This document shows positions 23,609 through 32,389 of a stretch of 64,000 nucleotides of DNA, piece by piece. The position numbers and the translations under genes were made by a program. The stretch's first letter is position 1. Every line of letters begins with the position of its first letter. Below the pieces are notes generated by a model that saw nothing but the letters and a program-made list of their open reading frames with translations, made no database searches and had not been told where the DNA came from. Source of the stretch: an uncultured Mailhella sp. (GTDB lineage Bacteria > Desulfobacterota > Desulfovibrionia > Desulfovibrionales > Desulfovibrionaceae); the NCBI GenBank assembly GCA_910578585.1, contig CAJTRG010000004.1, positions 62,001 through 126,000 of the forward strand. The letters are read 5' to 3'.

Positions 23609-25576
23609 ATGACCGACGATCAAAACGCAGCTGTTGAAGCAAAAATGACAGAAGAAGAAATCTTGCAAGCACTTGCCTCTAAGGATTCCATGGTTGTACG
23701 TCAAGCTGCTTTTGAGGCAGCCAATCAAGGTCTGAAGTCTGCATTGCCTTTGCTCGTAAGCCTTTTTGAAAGCCAAAGTATGGGTATTATTGAAGCAGTT
23801 GAAGTTGCAGTAAGAAAAATACGCGGCGAAGAAGCTGTGCGGCTTATCATTCCTGTTTTGCGTAATGAAGATGCAACTGTCAGAAACATTGCAATGGATA
23901 TCTTGCGTGAAATTGCTGAAGACGACGTGCAGTCCATGATTGATCTTGTCTATGATGAAGATCCGGATATTCGTATTTTTGCAACAGATATTTTGGGATC
24001 AATCAAAAATGCCAGCGTTGTGCAGGTTCTTTCTGAAGCACTCATTCACGACCCTGAAGTTAACGTTCGTTATCAGGTTGCGATCAGTTTGGGTGAAATC
24101 AAAGATCCAAAATGCGTAGAAGTTTTGAAACAGGCCATTGCTGACGAAGAATGGGTACAATACGCTGCCATTGGTGCACTTGCAAAAATCAGAGACACTC
24201 AAAGTGTTGACGTTCTTTTGCAGGCTCTTGATACTGTATCTCCGCTTGTTGTTTCTATAATTATTGAAGCTCTTGGGGGTATCAGCGCCGTCAAAGCTGT
24301 GCCCAGACTTTTGGAATATTTGGCAAAATGGGACGGACCTATCCGTATCAAAGCCTTGAAAGCCATTATCCAGATTTTAGGCCCGAATGCCTTGAGCTTC
24401 CTTGGCGCGCAGCAGCTTACTTCCTTCCAGGAATATATGATTGAAGCTTTGAAAGAAAAAGATGAAGAAACTCTCATGGTTATTCTTTCAGGCCTTTCCT
24501 CTGTCGGTATGGATCCAGCTGTTACCAAGGCTATTTTAGACCTTGGAAAACGTATTGATGCCAACGTTCAGTTAGAATTACTCCAAAAAATAATTGATAC
24601 CTTAAAACTTATTGGTTACAACGAAGAATTGGAAAATGCTCTTTCCTGTGATAATGACGTTGTGCGCAGAATTGCCATTGAAACCTGTGGTGGTTTGCAG
24701 GGCAAGGGCGGACGCTTTGTTTTGAAACGGCATTTTGAACAAATGAATTCAGAAGATAAAAAACATGCCATCAATCTCATGGCAACCAATTCTGATGAAC
24801 ATGATATTCCATTCTTTGTCAACCATTTGGAACACAGTCAGGAACCTGAAGTTATCTGTGCTGCTCTTCGTTTCCTGGGCGTAAAACAAAAACATGTGGA
24901 ATCAGCGCCAACCATGATTAAATTCCTGGAAAGTGAAGATCAAAATATTCATGATGCTGCCCTTGAAGCATGTCTTGCCCTTGAAGATGAAGAAACAGTT
25001 TTGAAGATTACTTCTTATAAGGATAATGAACGTGCTGATTTGAGAAAAATGGCTATTTACACCATGGGCTATATCAATGCTGAATTCTTCTTTGAAGATT
25101 TGGCAAAAGCCATGGACGACAGTGACTCTTCTGTTCGTAAAACGGCTATTGAAGCTATTGGTTATGGCTTGCCGGAATCAGAAACGAAAAATAAAATGCT
25201 CATGTTTGCAATGCAGGACGAAGATAAGGAAGTTCGTCTCAATACCGTTGGCATCATGAGTGAACAAATGAATGAAGAGCTTATTCCTACTCTTGTAACA
25301 GCCCTTTCTGATACCGATGATTGGGTAAAGATGAGAGCATTGGAAGTTCTTGGACTTTATAAGATTGATAGTGTTGTACAGACAGTTATCGACATGATTC
25401 CAAATTCAGAAAAGCTTGTAAAACTGAAAATTATTGAAACCCTGGCTCTTATTGGCGGAGATCAGGCATTCCAGGCTTTATTAGGACTTGTTGATTCTGA
25501 CGATAGTGATATTCAGCATGCAGCACAAGTTGCAATGGAGTCTATTACTCGTGAGTTAGGGGAAAATGATGAGTAA
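23609..25576 (+). CDS. HEAT-repeat protein of the chemotaxis operon
   Basis: This 655-residue soluble, acidic protein consists almost entirely of HEAT/PBS-lyase-type helical repeats of about 31 residues, for example DEDPDIRIFATDILGSIKNA, HDPEVNVRYQVAISLGEIKD and DDWVKMRALEVLGLYKIDSV. It has no signal peptide, membrane segment or catalytic motif. Such solenoids are protein-binding scaffolds. It lies 23 bases after cheB, and its end overlaps the start of cheR by 11 bases, so it belongs to the operon and is probably translationally coupled to CheR. A scaffold or adaptor role in chemosensory signalling is inference from position. Confidence 0.88.
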   Translation: MTDDQNAAVEAKMTEEEILQALASKDSMVVRQAAFEAANQGLKSALPLLVSLFESQSMGIIEAVEVAVRKIRGEEAVRLIIPVLRNEDATVRNIAMDILREIAEDDVQSMIDLVYDEDPDIRIFATDILGSIKNASVVQVLSEALIHDPEVNVRYQVAISLGEIKDPKCVEVLKQAIADEEWVQYAAIGALAKIRDTQSVDVLLQALDTVSPLVVSIIIEALGGISAVKAVPRLLEYLAKWDGPIRIKALKAIIQILGPNALSFLGAQQLTSFQEYMIEALKEKDEETLMVILSGLSSVGMDPAVTKAILDLGKRIDANVQLELLQKIIDTLKLIGYNEELENALSCDNDVVRRIAIETCGGLQGKGGRFVLKRHFEQMNSEDKKHAINLMATNSDEHDIPFFVNHLEHSQEPEVICAALRFLGVKQKHVESAPTMIKFLESEDQNIHDAALEACLALEDEETVLKITSYKDNERADLRKMAIYTMGYINAEFFFEDLAKAMDDSDSSVRKTAIEAIGYGLPESETKNKMLMFAMQDEDKEVRLNTVGIMSEQMNEELIPTLVTALSDTDDWVKMRALEVLGLYKIDSVVQTVIDMIPNSEKLVKLKIIETLALIGGDQAFQALLGLVDSDDSDIQHAAQVAMESITRELGENDE

Positions 25577-27083
25577 TTTAAACGATCCAAACAAGAAAAG
25601 TTTTTCATCAATGTTCGGCGGGAAGGCTGCTCCAACGACCACAGCAAGCGGCGGGGCTGAACGAGGTTCTTTTTTTAAGAGCTTTGTCAAGGATGACAAA
25701 GATGATAAGGCTGCAAAACCTGTCAGTCCTTTTTCTTCTCAGGCAAAACCTGCTGAACCACAAAGAGTTACATTTTCAAGCATGACAGCCGGCAAATCTG
25801 CTGAAGCAAGCGATCCGGCAGAAAAGCCTTCCTCTTTTGCTGCAATGCAGGCAAGTGCTGCAAATGCGGTCAGTGCGATTAAAAAGCCAGCATCCACTTC
25901 CAGTGTTCTTTCTGATATTGGTAAATTATCTCTGGAAGAAAAACTTGCTGTTATAGAAAAACTGCATGCTGATATTGCCAATGAAACCAAAGGCAATAAT
26001 CGCTTAATGCAGCAGGCAACCCAGTCTCGTTTGGCAGCGTCTGCAACGCAATCAGCATCTCAGGCAAGACCAACGGCTTCACAGCTCTTTAAAGCATCTC
26101 AGCCTCAGCCAAGTTCTGCTGCTTCATCCTTATTTGCAAAAAGAAATGCTGCAAGTGATGAATCTGCCACTCTTGCCAATAACGCCAATGCAATTCGTTC
26201 TCCACTTGCTCGTCGTGCTTCCGGGGATGATGCCGGCGGAAATGAAATTAAAATTACCAATGATGAATTTATCATCCTGCGTGACTTCCTTTATGATCAA
26301 TGCGGTATTTTCGTTGGCGAAAACAGAAAATACCTCATGGAAAACCGCTTGAATACTCGTCTTCGCGAGCTTGGTCTGCATAGCTTCAGTGAATATCATA
26401 ACTATTTGCGTTATGATAAAAACAAAAAGGCAGAGCTGAACGAGTTGTTCATTAATATGACAACCAACGAAACAAGCTTCTTTAGAAATAATGTTCAGCT
26501 TGATATTTTCCGCGATAAAGTTTTGGCAAAACTTATCGCTGAACAAAGAGCAAAAGGCGAAAAGAAAATCAATATCTGGTCAGCCGGCTGTTCATCAGGG
26601 GAAGAACCATATACCATTGCAATCATTCTCCTTGATTTGCTCAAAGGTGAAATCAATGATTGGAATATTAAAATTACTGCAAACGATCTTTCTCTTGCAA
26701 TGCTCAATATTGCGCGCAAAGGGGTTTACAGCGAATATGCTCTCAGAACAACTCCTCCGGAAATGATTGAAAAATATTTTACCAAAGAAGGTAAAATGTA
26801 CAAAATTACGCCAGCTGCTCAAAAGCTTGTACAATTCGGACAAATCAACCTGGCAAAATCTGATGAGCTTGCACGGGTTGAACGTTCTCACATTGTATTC
26901 TGCCGAAACGTTATTATTTACTTCGACGATGCAATGAAAAAACATGTTATCAATGCCTTTTATGATAACTTGCTGCCTGGTGGCTATCTGCTTATTGGTC
27001 ACTCTGAATCTCTGCATAATATCAGTAGAACCTTTAAGCCGGAACATCATCCTGGTGCAATTATTTATCGTAAACAAAGTTAA
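25566..27083 (+). CDS. cheR: Chemotaxis protein methyltransferase CheR with long N-terminal extension
   Basis: CheR methylates glutamates of chemoreceptors using S-adenosylmethionine. The catalytic domain occupies residues about 225-505: the N-terminal helical part (FIILRDFLYDQCGIFV), TNETSFFRN, the SAM-binding WSAGCSSGEEPYTIA, and VFCRNVIIYFD. The first 220 residues are a Ser/Ala/Pro-rich, probably disordered extension not found in E. coli CheR (286 residues). An ATG at 25569 directly follows the ATG at 25566 and is equally possible. The start overlaps the HEAT gene. Confidence 0.94.
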   Translation: MMSNLNDPNKKSFSSMFGGKAAPTTTASGGAERGSFFKSFVKDDKDDKAAKPVSPFSSQAKPAEPQRVTFSSMTAGKSAEASDPAEKPSSFAAMQASAANAVSAIKKPASTSSVLSDIGKLSLEEKLAVIEKLHADIANETKGNNRLMQQATQSRLAASATQSASQARPTASQLFKASQPQPSSAASSLFAKRNAASDESATLANNANAIRSPLARRASGDDAGGNEIKITNDEFIILRDFLYDQCGIFVGENRKYLMENRLNTRLRELGLHSFSEYHNYLRYDKNKKAELNELFINMTTNETSFFRNNVQLDIFRDKVLAKLIAEQRAKGEKKINIWSAGCSSGEEPYTIAIILLDLLKGEINDWNIKITANDLSLAMLNIARKGVYSEYALRTTPPEMIEKYFTKEGKMYKITPAAQKLVQFGQINLAKSDELARVERSHIVFCRNVIIYFDDAMKKHVINAFYDNLLPGGYLLIGHSESLHNISRTFKPEHHPGAIIYRKQS

Positions 27084-27136
27084 TAAAAAATTTCAGGCAT
27101 ACTGGAAAAAGTGCAATTAAAATTTTAGTTTAAGGC

Positions 27137-27165
27137 TAAAGATTTTTTGGGCATAACCGTATAAT
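27137..27165 (+). promoter_or_regulatory. Possible cheY promoter (sigma-28-like or sigma-70)
   Basis: In the 150-base gap before cheY, TAAAGATT (27137-27144) is followed after 11 bases by ACCGTATA, which resembles the flagellar sigma-28 consensus (TAAAGTTT-N11-GCCGATAA) imperfectly. The same region also offers TAAAGA and a perfect TATAAT (27160-27165) at 17-base spacing. Which sigma factor is used cannot be decided by eye. Confidence 0.4.
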
Positions 27166-27233
27166 AGAGTATACATACGTTCTGGTATGCGTGATGATAG
27201 AGAAAAAATAATCTTTCAGAAGCGTAGGTAAGT

Positions 27234-27605
27234 ATGAGTAATAAAACTATTTTGGTTGTTGATGATTCCAAAACGATTCGTAACTTAGTCGCATTTATTC
27301 TCAAAGCAGAAGGAATGCAAGTTGAAACAGCTGAAAACGGGATTGATGGTTTGGAAAAACTCTACTCAATGCCTCAAATTGACCTTATTTTGACCGATAT
27401 CAACATGCCAAGAATGGACGGTTTTTCTTTTATTGCTGCTGTGCGTGAGCAAGACGGCTATAAAGATATTCCTATTATCATCCTTTCCACTGAAGGCGGA
27501 GAAGATGATATCCAAAGAGGAATTAGCCTTGGTGCAAACCTTTATATGGTAAAACCTGCCCAGCCGGAACGAATGGTTCGTAATATTAAAATGTTATTAG
27601 GATAA
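27234..27605 (+). CDS. cheY: Chemotaxis response regulator CheY
   Basis: This 123-residue single-domain receiver has the acidic pair Asp10/Asp11 (VVDDSKTIR), the phosphorylated Asp55 (LTDINMPRMDG), a Thr/Ser switch in IILSTEGGEDD and the conserved Lys in VKPAQPERM. Phospho-CheY binds the flagellar switch to change rotation. The gene lies 35 bases before cheA. A small hairpin (27608-27623, AGGGGTA/TACCCCT) sits between the cheY stop and the cheA ribosome site. Confidence 0.95.
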   Translation: MSNKTILVVDDSKTIRNLVAFILKAEGMQVETAENGIDGLEKLYSMPQIDLILTDINMPRMDGFSFIAAVREQDGYKDIPIIILSTEGGEDDIQRGISLGANLYMVKPAQPERMVRNIKMLLG

Positions 27606-27640
27606 AAAGGGGTATTTACCCCTATAAGGTGGTAGGTATT

Positions 27641-30600
27641 ATGAGTCAAGAATATTTAGACCCTGAACTTATTTCTGATTTTATTATTGAATCTCGTGAA
27701 CATCTGGAAACCATCGAGCCTAACTTGTTGGAGCTTGAAAAATCTCCAGAAAACCTGGTTCTCTTGAATGATATTTTCCGCCCCATGCACTCCCTGAAAG
27801 GTGCATCCGGCTTTTTGGGTTTAAATCGTATTAATAAGCTTGCTCACAGAGCTGAAAACGTACTTGACGAGCTTAGAAAAGGCACAATGTCTGTCGATTC
27901 TACAATTATGGATATTATTCTGGCGACAACTGACGCCTTTAATAATATGCTCAATAACCTCGAAAGTACAAACAGTGAAGGTGATGTACCCACTGAACAC
28001 CTTATTGAGTTATTAGACAGAATTTTGGCTGGCGAACGTTTATCCAGCATGGAAGAAGCGCTGAATGGCGGAGGATCAGCCGCACCAGCTGTAGAAGCAG
28101 CTCCTGCTGAACCAGCTATTGAAGCAGCTCCTGCCCCTGCAGCTCCCGAACCAGCCCTCGCAGCACCAGCCCCAGAACCAGTGGCTGAAGCCCCTGCTCC
28201 AGCTCCTGAACCTGAACCAGCCCCCGCCCCCGCAGCTCCAGCTGCTACTCACGCTGCAGAAGCAGCACCAGCAGCACCAAAACCTGCTAAAGGAAAACGT
28301 AAAGTTCTTCCAGCCAATGAATGGATTGCCGGCCTTGCAAAAAAAGCTCCATTGACGCTTTCTGCCTTTGGGGAAGATCATTTACGTGACTTTATTGATG
28401 AAGCTCTTGATAATATTTCCGGGCTTTATGAAGGTCTCATTGAGCTTGAAAAAATCTCCAATGAACACGAAGATTCCCACGAACTCGTTAATACCTTATT
28501 CAGAAATTTCCATAACTTGAAAGGCAACAGCGGTCTTATTGGCTACCATGATTTAAATGCATTGACCCATGAAGCTGAAACCTTGCTCAACCGAGCAAGA
28601 CAAGGCGAACTTGTTGTTACCAATGATTTGATTGACTTGCTGCTTGTTGTTGTTGATGTTATGGAAGCACTTATCAGAAGCATCAATGTTTCCGGCAACA
28701 GTGCAGATGTATTTGATACTTCTGAACTTCTTACTCAACTGCAAGACGCTGTTGCAGGCAATCCGCCTTGTCTGCCTCCTTCTATTTTCCTGCCTGACGA
28801 TGGACAGGATGAAGAAGCTCCGGCTGAAGAAGCTGCCGGAGAAACTCCGGTTATTCCTGGTGCTCCAGAATTTCAGAAACTTTCCGGCGTTGACATCAAA
28901 GAAATGCCTCTTACCTCTATTGGTGCAGGACTTCTTGACAGCGATGATGATTTGGCCTTGTTCCAATCTACCGTAAAACAACAATATGCGGTTATCCAAT
29001 ATGCTTTGAAAGAACTGGAAAAAGATCCAACTGTCAAAGCTCATCAAGATGCACTCTTTAGAGGCTATACTGCAATCCAAAATGCATCCAGCTTTATGGA
29101 ATTTGCAGAACTCAAAGAATATGCACAAAGAACTGCAAATATTGTTGACCAGGGCAGAAACAGTGATGTTGGCTTTGAATGCTTGATTTCCCTTTTGGAT
29201 CAAGAAACTGATATTATTGTTGAAATGGCAAATAATGCCATTGAACAAGCTCTTATTGCGAAAAGTCCTGAACTTGCTGCACAGGTTGAAGGACAACAAG
29301 CTGCTCAAGCCGCTGCACCTGCTGCACCCGCAGCCCCTGTTGCACCAGCTGCTCAACCAGCACCAGCCGCAGCCCCTCAAACTGCCGCTCAACCAGCACC
29401 TGCTACCCCGGCAGCCCCAGCCACAGCCCCTCAAACTGCCGCTCAACCAGCACCTGCTACCCCGGCAGCCACACAGCCGGCAGCCCCAGCCGCTGATCCA
29501 AAACCAGCCCCGGCAGCACAAGCCGCACCTGCTGCACCAAAACCAGCAGAAGCTCCAAAACCTGCCCCTGCTCCAGCAGCTTCCGCTGCCCCTGCTGCTA
29601 ATGGCGCAAAACCTGCTGATGCAGCAAAGCATGATAAAGCTACAACTTCAAGTATTCGTGTTGATTACGAAAAATTAGACCACTTGATGAACTTGATTGG
29701 TGAGTTGCTGATTAACCGCAACCGCTATGCCATGATCACCAAGAACTTGGAATCTAATGCAAATGAAATAGATATTGTAAGTGTTGCTCAAGACTTATCA
29801 GAAACAACCTATGCCATGAGCCGTGTTTCTGATGATTTGCAGGACACACTCATGAAAGTGAGAATGCTGCCTGTTTCTTCTGTTTTCACTCGTTTCCCAC
29901 GTCTTGTTCGTGACCTTTCAAGAAAGGTGAACAAAGAAATTGAACTTATCTTCGAGGGTGAAGAAACAGAACTGGATAAGAGCATCATCGAAGCAATCAA
30001 CGACCCGCTCATGCACTTGATTCGTAACAGTGTTGACCATGGTATTGAAGATGCGGAAACCCGTAAAGCTCACGGCAAATCTGCAACCGGCCATGTTACC
30101 CTTCGTGCATATCATAAAGGTAACTCTGTTGTTATTGAAATTGAAGACGACGGTCAGGGCATTGATCCGGAAAAGATGCGTGAAGTTGCTATCCGCAAAG
30201 GCATTATCTCTCCAGATGAAGCAAAAGCTCTTACTGACAGAGAAGCTATAGAACTTATTTTTGCGCCTGGTTTCTCTTCTGCTGAAGTTGTTACCGATAT
30301 TTCAGGCCGTGGTGTTGGTATGGACGTTGTTCGTACAAATATCAAGAACTTGAAAGGTAACGTTACTGTGCATACAGTGCGCAATCAGGGCACACGCTTT
30401 ACCTTGTCCCTGCCATTGACCCTGGCTATTATTGAAGCCTTGATGATCAAAATGGGTGATCAAACCTATGCTATTCCGCTTGATGCTGTTGCTACAACCA
30501 CCAAGCTCGAAAGCAATATTTTGACAAGCATCAATGGCAGAAATGCAGTAACCCTGCGTGGCGAAGTATTAGGTATTGTGGATTTAGGTGAACTTTTAGA

Positions 30601-30850
30601 CTTGCCAGAAACCGTAAATAACGATATCATTTCTGTGGTTATTTTACAGGATAACGATAAGCGTATTGGGCTTGTCGTCAATCAGCTCCTTGACAGACAA
30701 GAAATTGTTATCAAGCCGCTTGGCATGTATTTGAATAATATTCAAGGCTTATCAGGGGCAAGTATTATGGGTGACGGCAGTGTGGTCTTGATTCTGGATC
30801 CACACGAAATTTATACGATGGCATCGCCAAAAGCGATTCTCAATCAATAA
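27641..30850 (+). CDS. cheA: Chemotaxis histidine kinase CheA, multi-HPt form
   Basis: CheA is the kinase that phosphorylates CheY and CheB in response to receptors. ATG 27641, behind AGGTGGTAGGT, is preferred over a GTG at 27629. The 1069-residue protein has two intact HPt domains, with His50 (PMHSLKGASG) and His291 (FHNLKGNSG), and a third HPt-like segment near 460-530 where the His position is Thr477 (LFRGYTAIQNA). Two Ala/Pro-rich linkers follow the first and third modules. Then come dimerisation (YEKLDHLMNLIGELLINRNR), HATPase (RNSVDHGIED and DISGRGVGMDVV) and CheW-like domains. No receiver domain is attached. It is much longer than E. coli CheA (654). Confidence 0.95.
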   Translation: MSQEYLDPELISDFIIESREHLETIEPNLLELEKSPENLVLLNDIFRPMHSLKGASGFLGLNRINKLAHRAENVLDELRKGTMSVDSTIMDIILATTDAFNNMLNNLESTNSEGDVPTEHLIELLDRILAGERLSSMEEALNGGGSAAPAVEAAPAEPAIEAAPAPAAPEPALAAPAPEPVAEAPAPAPEPEPAPAPAAPAATHAAEAAPAAPKPAKGKRKVLPANEWIAGLAKKAPLTLSAFGEDHLRDFIDEALDNISGLYEGLIELEKISNEHEDSHELVNTLFRNFHNLKGNSGLIGYHDLNALTHEAETLLNRARQGELVVTNDLIDLLLVVVDVMEALIRSINVSGNSADVFDTSELLTQLQDAVAGNPPCLPPSIFLPDDGQDEEAPAEEAAGETPVIPGAPEFQKLSGVDIKEMPLTSIGAGLLDSDDDLALFQSTVKQQYAVIQYALKELEKDPTVKAHQDALFRGYTAIQNASSFMEFAELKEYAQRTANIVDQGRNSDVGFECLISLLDQETDIIVEMANNAIEQALIAKSPELAAQVEGQQAAQAAAPAAPAAPVAPAAQPAPAAAPQTAAQPAPATPAAPATAPQTAAQPAPATPAATQPAAPAADPKPAPAAQAAPAAPKPAEAPKPAPAPAASAAPAANGAKPADAAKHDKATTSSIRVDYEKLDHLMNLIGELLINRNRYAMITKNLESNANEIDIVSVAQDLSETTYAMSRVSDDLQDTLMKVRMLPVSSVFTRFPRLVRDLSRKVNKEIELIFEGEETELDKSIIEAINDPLMHLIRNSVDHGIEDAETRKAHGKSATGHVTLRAYHKGNSVVIEIEDDGQGIDPEKMREVAIRKGIISPDEAKALTDREAIELIFAPGFSSAEVVTDISGRGVGMDVVRTNIKNLKGNVTVHTVRNQGTRFTLSLPLTLAIIEALMIKMGDQTYAIPLDAVATTTKLESNILTSINGRNAVTLRGEVLGIVDLGELLDLPETVNNDIISVVILQDNDKRIGLVVNQLLDRQEIVIKPLGMYLNNIQGLSGASIMGDGSVVLILDPHEIYTMASPKAILNQ
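29372..29470 (+). repeat. 54-bp tandem repeat in the Ala/Pro linker of cheA
   Basis: The segment starting GCCCCTCAAACTGCCGCTCA at 29372 recurs at 29426, with the first 45 bases identical. The 54-base unit keeps the frame and codes for an 18-residue Ala/Pro/Gln/Thr repeat, so copy changes alter linker length only. Confidence 0.85.
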
Positions 30851-30856
30851 CTCATA

Positions 30857-30886
30857 AGAAAAAGGAACAATATGTTCCTTTTTTTA
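30857..30886 (+). terminator. Terminator after cheA
   Basis: AAAAAGGAACA (30859-30869) pairs with TGTTCCTTTTT (30873-30883), an 11-bp stem with a short 3-base loop and a T run, 8 bases after the cheA stop and just ahead of cvpA. Confidence 0.8.
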
Positions 30887-30896
30887 TTGGAAAACT

Positions 30897-31403
30897 ATGG
30901 CAATAAATTATTTTGATATTTTTGTAATTATTGCAATGGCATTCTTCTTTATTAAAGGTGCGTACAGCGGTTTTTTTGAAGAAGTTTCAGGCATTGTTGC
31001 AATTATCTTGAGTATTTTCCTGATACGTATGTACGGAAATACGGTTGCGGATTTTATTGGCAGATACAGTTCCAGTTCCTTTAATTATCCTTTTGCCATT
31101 GTTATTATTGTTGTGGGCGGATTTTTGGCAGTTTCTCTGGTGGCAAGACTCTTAAATAAAGTTATGCAGATAACGTTTACAGGCTGGATAAACCGTATTT
31201 TAGGCGCGTTGTTTGGACTTGCGAAAGGGCTCCTCTTGACAGGAATTGTTGCCTTTGCCTTGTCTTGGTTTTTGAAAGATGATCCACTGGTCACAGGTTC
31301 ACAAACTATGCCCTATCTCCTTGATATTATGGGAAAAGTCGTTGATTTTGTGATTGGAAATTATCAACATATACAGGCGGATATATGGAAACAACTAAAT
31401 TAA
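30897..31403 (+). CDS. CvpA family membrane protein
   Basis: The 168-residue protein has four predicted membrane segments. Its N-terminus YFDIFVIIAMAFFFIKGAYS and a central GWINRILGALFGLAKGLLL are typical of the CvpA family (colicin V production protein), which in some bacteria is linked to envelope stress and biofilm. It starts only 14 bases after the cheA terminator with no clear ribosome site. Its end overlaps the mazG start by 19 bases. Confidence 0.85.
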   Translation: MAINYFDIFVIIAMAFFFIKGAYSGFFEEVSGIVAIILSIFLIRMYGNTVADFIGRYSSSSFNYPFAIVIIVVGGFLAVSLVARLLNKVMQITFTGWINRILGALFGLAKGLLLTGIVAFALSWFLKDDPLVTGSQTMPYLLDIMGKVVDFVIGNYQHIQADIWKQLN

Positions 31404-32209
31404 CGCAAGCAATCCTTGCTATGAATGATGTAATTGAAAAAATTTTAGCAGAAGACGGCGGCTGCCCCTGGGATAAGGAACAAACGCCGATTTCGCTTTC
31501 TGAATATTCCATTGAAGAACTCTTTGAATTTGTGGATGCTGTGCGCAAAAATGATGCTGCGGATGCCTGTGATGAAATGGGGGATGTGATTTTTGGGATC
31601 ATGCTGATTGCGCAAAAATATGCACAGCAAAATGCCTTTGATTTTGCTGATGCACTGATGAAAAGCGTAGAAAAAATGCACCGCAGACATCCCCATGTTT
31701 TTGCAAGAAAGGAAAATCAAGATACCTCCAAAGAAGCCCTGCACGCAACCTGGGAAAAAATTAAAAATCAGGAAAAAGCAGAAAAGGGCAATACTGACGG
31801 AGCTCTCGCCTCCATTCCTTCTGCTTTGCCGGCTTTATCCCGTGCCTACCGTATTCATGCCAAAGCTGCCAAGGCAGGCTTTACCTGGGATGATGATGAG
31901 GATGTGGAAAAACAGGTGGAAGCAGAATGGCTTGAACTTTTGGACGCAAAGGCAGAACCAGAAGACGATCCAAAGCGAGCCGAACATATTGAACATGAAC
32001 TGGGCGATATGATTTTCAGTCTGGTGGAACTTGGCAGACGCCTTGGTGTAAAAGCAAATATTGCCACTGATATGACCTGCAATCGCTTTGTGAAACGCTT
32101 TGAAGCCATGGAAAAACTGGCAAGAGAAAAAAATCTTGATTTTGAAAGCCTGAGCCTTGATGATAAGGACGAACTTTGGAACGAAGTCAAAGAACAAGAA
32201 ACTAATTAA
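31385..32209 (+). CDS. mazG: Nucleoside triphosphate pyrophosphohydrolase MazG
   Basis: MazG hydrolyses (d)NTPs to monophosphates and pyrophosphate, removing abnormal nucleotides and influencing the stringent response. The 274-residue protein has two MazG repeats: the first has GGCPWDKEQTP and the metal-binding pattern EELFEF...DEMGDVIF (residues about 40-80), the second EHELGDMIFSLVELGRRLGV (about 207-226). Length matches the family (263 in E. coli). It overlaps cvpA by 19 bases. Confidence 0.94.
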   Translation: METTKLTQAILAMNDVIEKILAEDGGCPWDKEQTPISLSEYSIEELFEFVDAVRKNDAADACDEMGDVIFGIMLIAQKYAQQNAFDFADALMKSVEKMHRRHPHVFARKENQDTSKEALHATWEKIKNQEKAEKGNTDGALASIPSALPALSRAYRIHAKAAKAGFTWDDDEDVEKQVEAEWLELLDAKAEPEDDPKRAEHIEHELGDMIFSLVELGRRLGVKANIATDMTCNRFVKRFEAMEKLAREKNLDFESLSLDDKDELWNEVKEQETN

Positions 32210-32237
32210 CTTTTAGAGGATTTTTATAACAGCAAAC

Positions 32238-32262
32238 AGCCCACCTTTGTGGGCTTTTGTGT
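32238..32262 (+). terminator. Terminator after mazG
   Basis: AGCCCAC (32238-32244) pairs with GTGGGCT (32249-32255), followed by TTTGTGTTT; the T run is interrupted by G. Confidence 0.65.
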
Positions 32263-32346
32263 TTAACGGATGAGTTTTTTGTGAGGTGAAACCTTTGTTT
32301 TGCTGTTGCTGTCTGTATAACTCGTATTTTAGGTGTGTACTGCATA

Positions 32347-32375
32347 TTGACTTTTTCTCTGCTAAATAATAAAAT
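32347..32375 (+). promoter_or_regulatory. Sigma-70 promoter of the membrane-glycan cluster
   Basis: TTGACT (32347-32352) and TAAAAT (32370-32375) are 17 bases apart. The first ATG of the next gene is only 14 bases downstream, so the leader is very short. Confidence 0.6.
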
Positions 32376-32389
32376 TTTTATCCTAACAA

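Noticed and set aside
29372..29470. cheA tandem repeat as a phase-variation switch
   Set aside because: The unit is 54 bases, a multiple of three, so copy changes cannot shift the frame.
28076..29632. Long minus-strand ORFs rich in Cys, Trp, Ser and Gly opposite cheA
   Set aside because: They mirror the Ala/Pro-rich linkers of cheA; composition follows from the opposite strand and no family motif is present.
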